Assembly (NCBI GenBank): GCA_036520135.1
Contig: DATDKF010000058.1
Span: forward strand, 1 to 15,093
Length of the DNA stretch: 15,093 nt
Direction: 5' to 3'
Source of the DNA: DASSUW01 sp036520135
GTDB taxonomy: Bacteria > Actinomycetota > Thermoleophilia > Solirubrobacterales > Solirubrobacteraceae
Position numbers and translations under genes: made by a program
The notes under the pieces: generated by a model
Told to the model about the DNA's origin: nothing
Databases searched by the model: none
What the model saw: only the letters and a program-made list of their open reading frames with translations
Shown: one piece after another, positions 13,751 through 15,093 of the stretch
How positions within the stretch are numbered: the first letter of the stretch is position 1
Layout: the number at the start of each line of letters is the position of its first letter

Positions 13751-13775
13751 CGGCCTCTCACCGTACCGTTAGGGC
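13751..13775. promoter_or_regulatory. Short divergent promoter region, kinase gene / ligA
   Basis: Only 25 nt separate the two start codons. On the plus strand TACCGT (13764-13769) lies 6 nt before the ligA ATG, the same layout as at the GntR gene, suggesting a leaderless ligA mRNA. On the minus strand a TACGGT reading and a GAGAGG ribosome site precede the kinase gene. The ACCGT unit is repeated twice in tandem (13760-13769). The -35 boxes would have to lie inside the opposite genes, and none was convincing. Confidence 0.35.
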
Positions 13776-15093
13776 ATGACCACCCGCGAGCGGATCGAGG
13801 ATCTCGCCGAGCAGATCACCAGGCTGCGTGAGGCGTACTACCAGGGCGCCACCCGGGTCGCCGACGCCGACTACGACGCGCTCGAGGACGAGCTGCGTGG
13901 GCTCATCGCCGAGCACCCGGACCTCACGCCGGACCCGAACCCGCTCGAGCAGGTCGGCGCTCCCGCCGCCCTGCACGCGCCCGTCCGCCACAGCCGCCCG
14001 ATGCTGTCGCTGGAGAAGGCGACCACGCCCGAGCAGGTCGCCGCGTTCTTCGACCGTTTCCCCGGCCAGCCCGTCGTGGTGATGCCCAAGCTCGACGGCA
14101 TGTCGCTCGCGCTCGTGTACGAGGAAGGGCGCCTGGCGCGCGCGATCACGCGCGGCGACGGCACCACCGGCGAGGACGTGACGACGCTCGTGCGCGCACT
14201 CGGCGACGGCGTGCCGCCGGCGATCGAAGCCACCGGCCGGGTCGAGGTCCGTGGCGAGCTCGTGATGCTGCGCTCGACGTTCGCCAACTACAACGCCGCC
14301 CACCCCGACAAGCCGCTGATCAACCCACGCGGCGCGGCCGCGGGGACGCTGCGGGCGAAGGACCCGGCGGTCGTCGCCGAACGCCGGCTGCGCTTCTTCG
14401 CGTTCGACCTCGACACGACCGACGGCGCGCAGGCCGACCTCGAGGACGCGCTGCACACGCTCGGGTTCGACGCCGCCGACATGCGCCACTGCGACGAGGC
14501 GGCCGCGGCCCAGGCGGTGATCGGCGAGATCGAGGCGACGCGCAACGACCTCGACTACGACCTCGACGGCGCGGTGCTGCGCCTCGCCGACCGCGGCGCC
14601 TACGCGGCGGCCGGCACGCGCTCGAGCAGCCCGCGCGGCGCGCTCGCCTTCAAGTTCGCCGCCGAGGAGAAGACCACAGTGCTCGCCGACGTCGTGTGGG
14701 ACGTCGGCAAGACCGGCAAGGTCGCGCCGGTTGCCAAGCTCGAGCCGGTGTTCGTCGGCGGCACGACCGTCGTGCGGGCGACGCTCGCCAACCAGGAGGT
14801 CATCCGCGCGCGCGACGTGCGGATCGGCGACACCGTGCTCGTCCGCCGCGCCGGCGACGTGATCCCGTTCGTGGCCGGGGTGCTCGACGCCTCCAAGCGC
14901 ACGGGCGCCGAGAAGGAGGTCAAGCCGCCGACCCACTGCCCGTCGTGTGGCGAGCCGCTGACCGAGCAGGGCAACAGCCGCGAGCTGTTCTGCACGAACG
15001 TCGCCTGCCCGGCGCAGACCGCGCGGCGGCTGATCCACTGGGCCTCGCGCTCGGCCGCCGACATCGAGGCGATCGGGCCCGTATGGATCGAGC
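13776..15093 (+). CDS. ligA: NAD-dependent DNA ligase LigA (truncated by window edge)
   Basis: The first 439 residues of an NAD-dependent DNA ligase are present. The Ia domain (about 1-60) has the NMN-binding pattern LREAYYQGA then DADYDALEDEL. The adenylation domain follows, with catalytic Lys105 in MPKLDGMSLAL, the TRGDGTTGEDV motif, VEVRGELVM, INPRGAAAGTLR and AFKFAAEEK. Next come the OB domain (KTGKVAPVAKLEPV, RARDVRIGDTVLVRRAGDVI) and a four-Cys zinc finger (Cys388, Cys391, Cys406, Cys411). The window ends at the start of the HhH region. The enzyme seals nicks during replication and repair. The adenylation motif is KLDGMS rather than the common KIDGLA, and PVRHSRPMLSLEKA also differs from the usual PMLSLDNAF, so this may be a divergent or second ligase. 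ATG 13776 is the family's usual start position. Confidence 0.92.
   Translation, partial: MTTRERIEDLAEQITRLREAYYQGATRVADADYDALEDELRGLIAEHPDLTPDPNPLEQVGAPAALHAPVRHSRPMLSLEKATTPEQVAAFFDRFPGQPVVVMPKLDGMSLALVYEEGRLARAITRGDGTTGEDVTTLVRALGDGVPPAIEATGRVEVRGELVMLRSTFANYNAAHPDKPLINPRGAAAGTLRAKDPAVVAERRLRFFAFDLDTTDGAQADLEDALHTLGFDAADMRHCDEAAAAQAVIGEIEATRNDLDYDLDGAVLRLADRGAYAAAGTRSSSPRGALAFKFAAEEKTTVLADVVWDVGKTGKVAPVAKLEPVFVGGTTVVRATLANQEVIRARDVRIGDTVLVRRAGDVIPFVAGVLDASKRTGAEKEVKPPTHCPSCGEPLTEQGNSRELFCTNVACPAQTARRLIHWASRSAADIEAIGPVWIE

Noticed and set aside
13758..15038. Long open frame antisense to ligA
   Set aside because: Low-complexity Arg/Gly/Val/His composition with no family resemblance; the sense strand is unmistakably LigA.

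Overview
The window is very GC-rich, with tightly packed, start/stop-overlapping genes, frequent GTG/TTG starts and several start codons that sit 6-7 nt after a -10-like box (leaderless style). Gene content (SufC/S/U with an Rrf2 regulator, a SnoaL-tailed ECF sigma factor, a DHA2 exporter, a NarL-class histidine kinase, a dirigent/AOC-barrel remnant) points to a soil-type actinobacterium, plausibly Thermoleophilia/Solirubrobacterales. That placement is an inference from style and content, not from a marker gene.

Left edge: the start of typA/bipA (minus strand, cut by the window) is divergent from a seven-gene plus-strand operon at 343-5520. The operon holds a FadR-type GntR repressor, a metal-dependent cyclase/amidohydrolase-like protein, the FAD, 2Fe-2S and molybdopterin subunits of a xanthine-dehydrogenase-family hydroxylase, and an EthD-type alpha+beta barrel protein. 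The molybdopterin subunit is split into two genes exactly between its two cofactor-binding halves, as in the four-subunit nicotinate dehydrogenase NdhFSLM of Eubacterium barkeri. The neighbours suggest a catabolic route that hydroxylates a (hetero)aromatic substrate and then hydrolyses the product, controlled by the local GntR protein. A perfect TGGTNNNACCA operator lies on the regulator's own start codon.

Middle: 5521-5803 is a small graveyard with the tail of a dirigent/AOC-like gene (minus) butted against a piece of a NarL/LuxR response regulator (plus). Then comes a minus-strand suf operon read 9278 to 5804: Rrf2 regulator, sufC, sufS, sufU and a degenerate metallo-beta-lactamase-fold protein. 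sufB and sufD are absent. Divergent from it is a decayed mannitol/fructuronate dehydrogenase with internal deletions (9307-9989). Two copies of an inverted GGGGAC-N-GTCCCC palindrome lie at gene 3' ends (5785-5807 and 9987-10007) and supply the stop codons of the flanking genes.

Right: a DHA2-type drug exporter (minus) is divergent from an ECF sigma factor with a SnoaL-like tail (plus). The sigma gene converges, with overlapping stop codons, on an orphan eight-helix histidine kinase (minus). That kinase is divergent from ligA (plus), which runs off the right edge. No tRNA, rRNA, CRISPR array or intact transposase was seen. The strongest candidate for something under-described is the split molybdenum hydroxylase operon with its cyclase and EthD partners.
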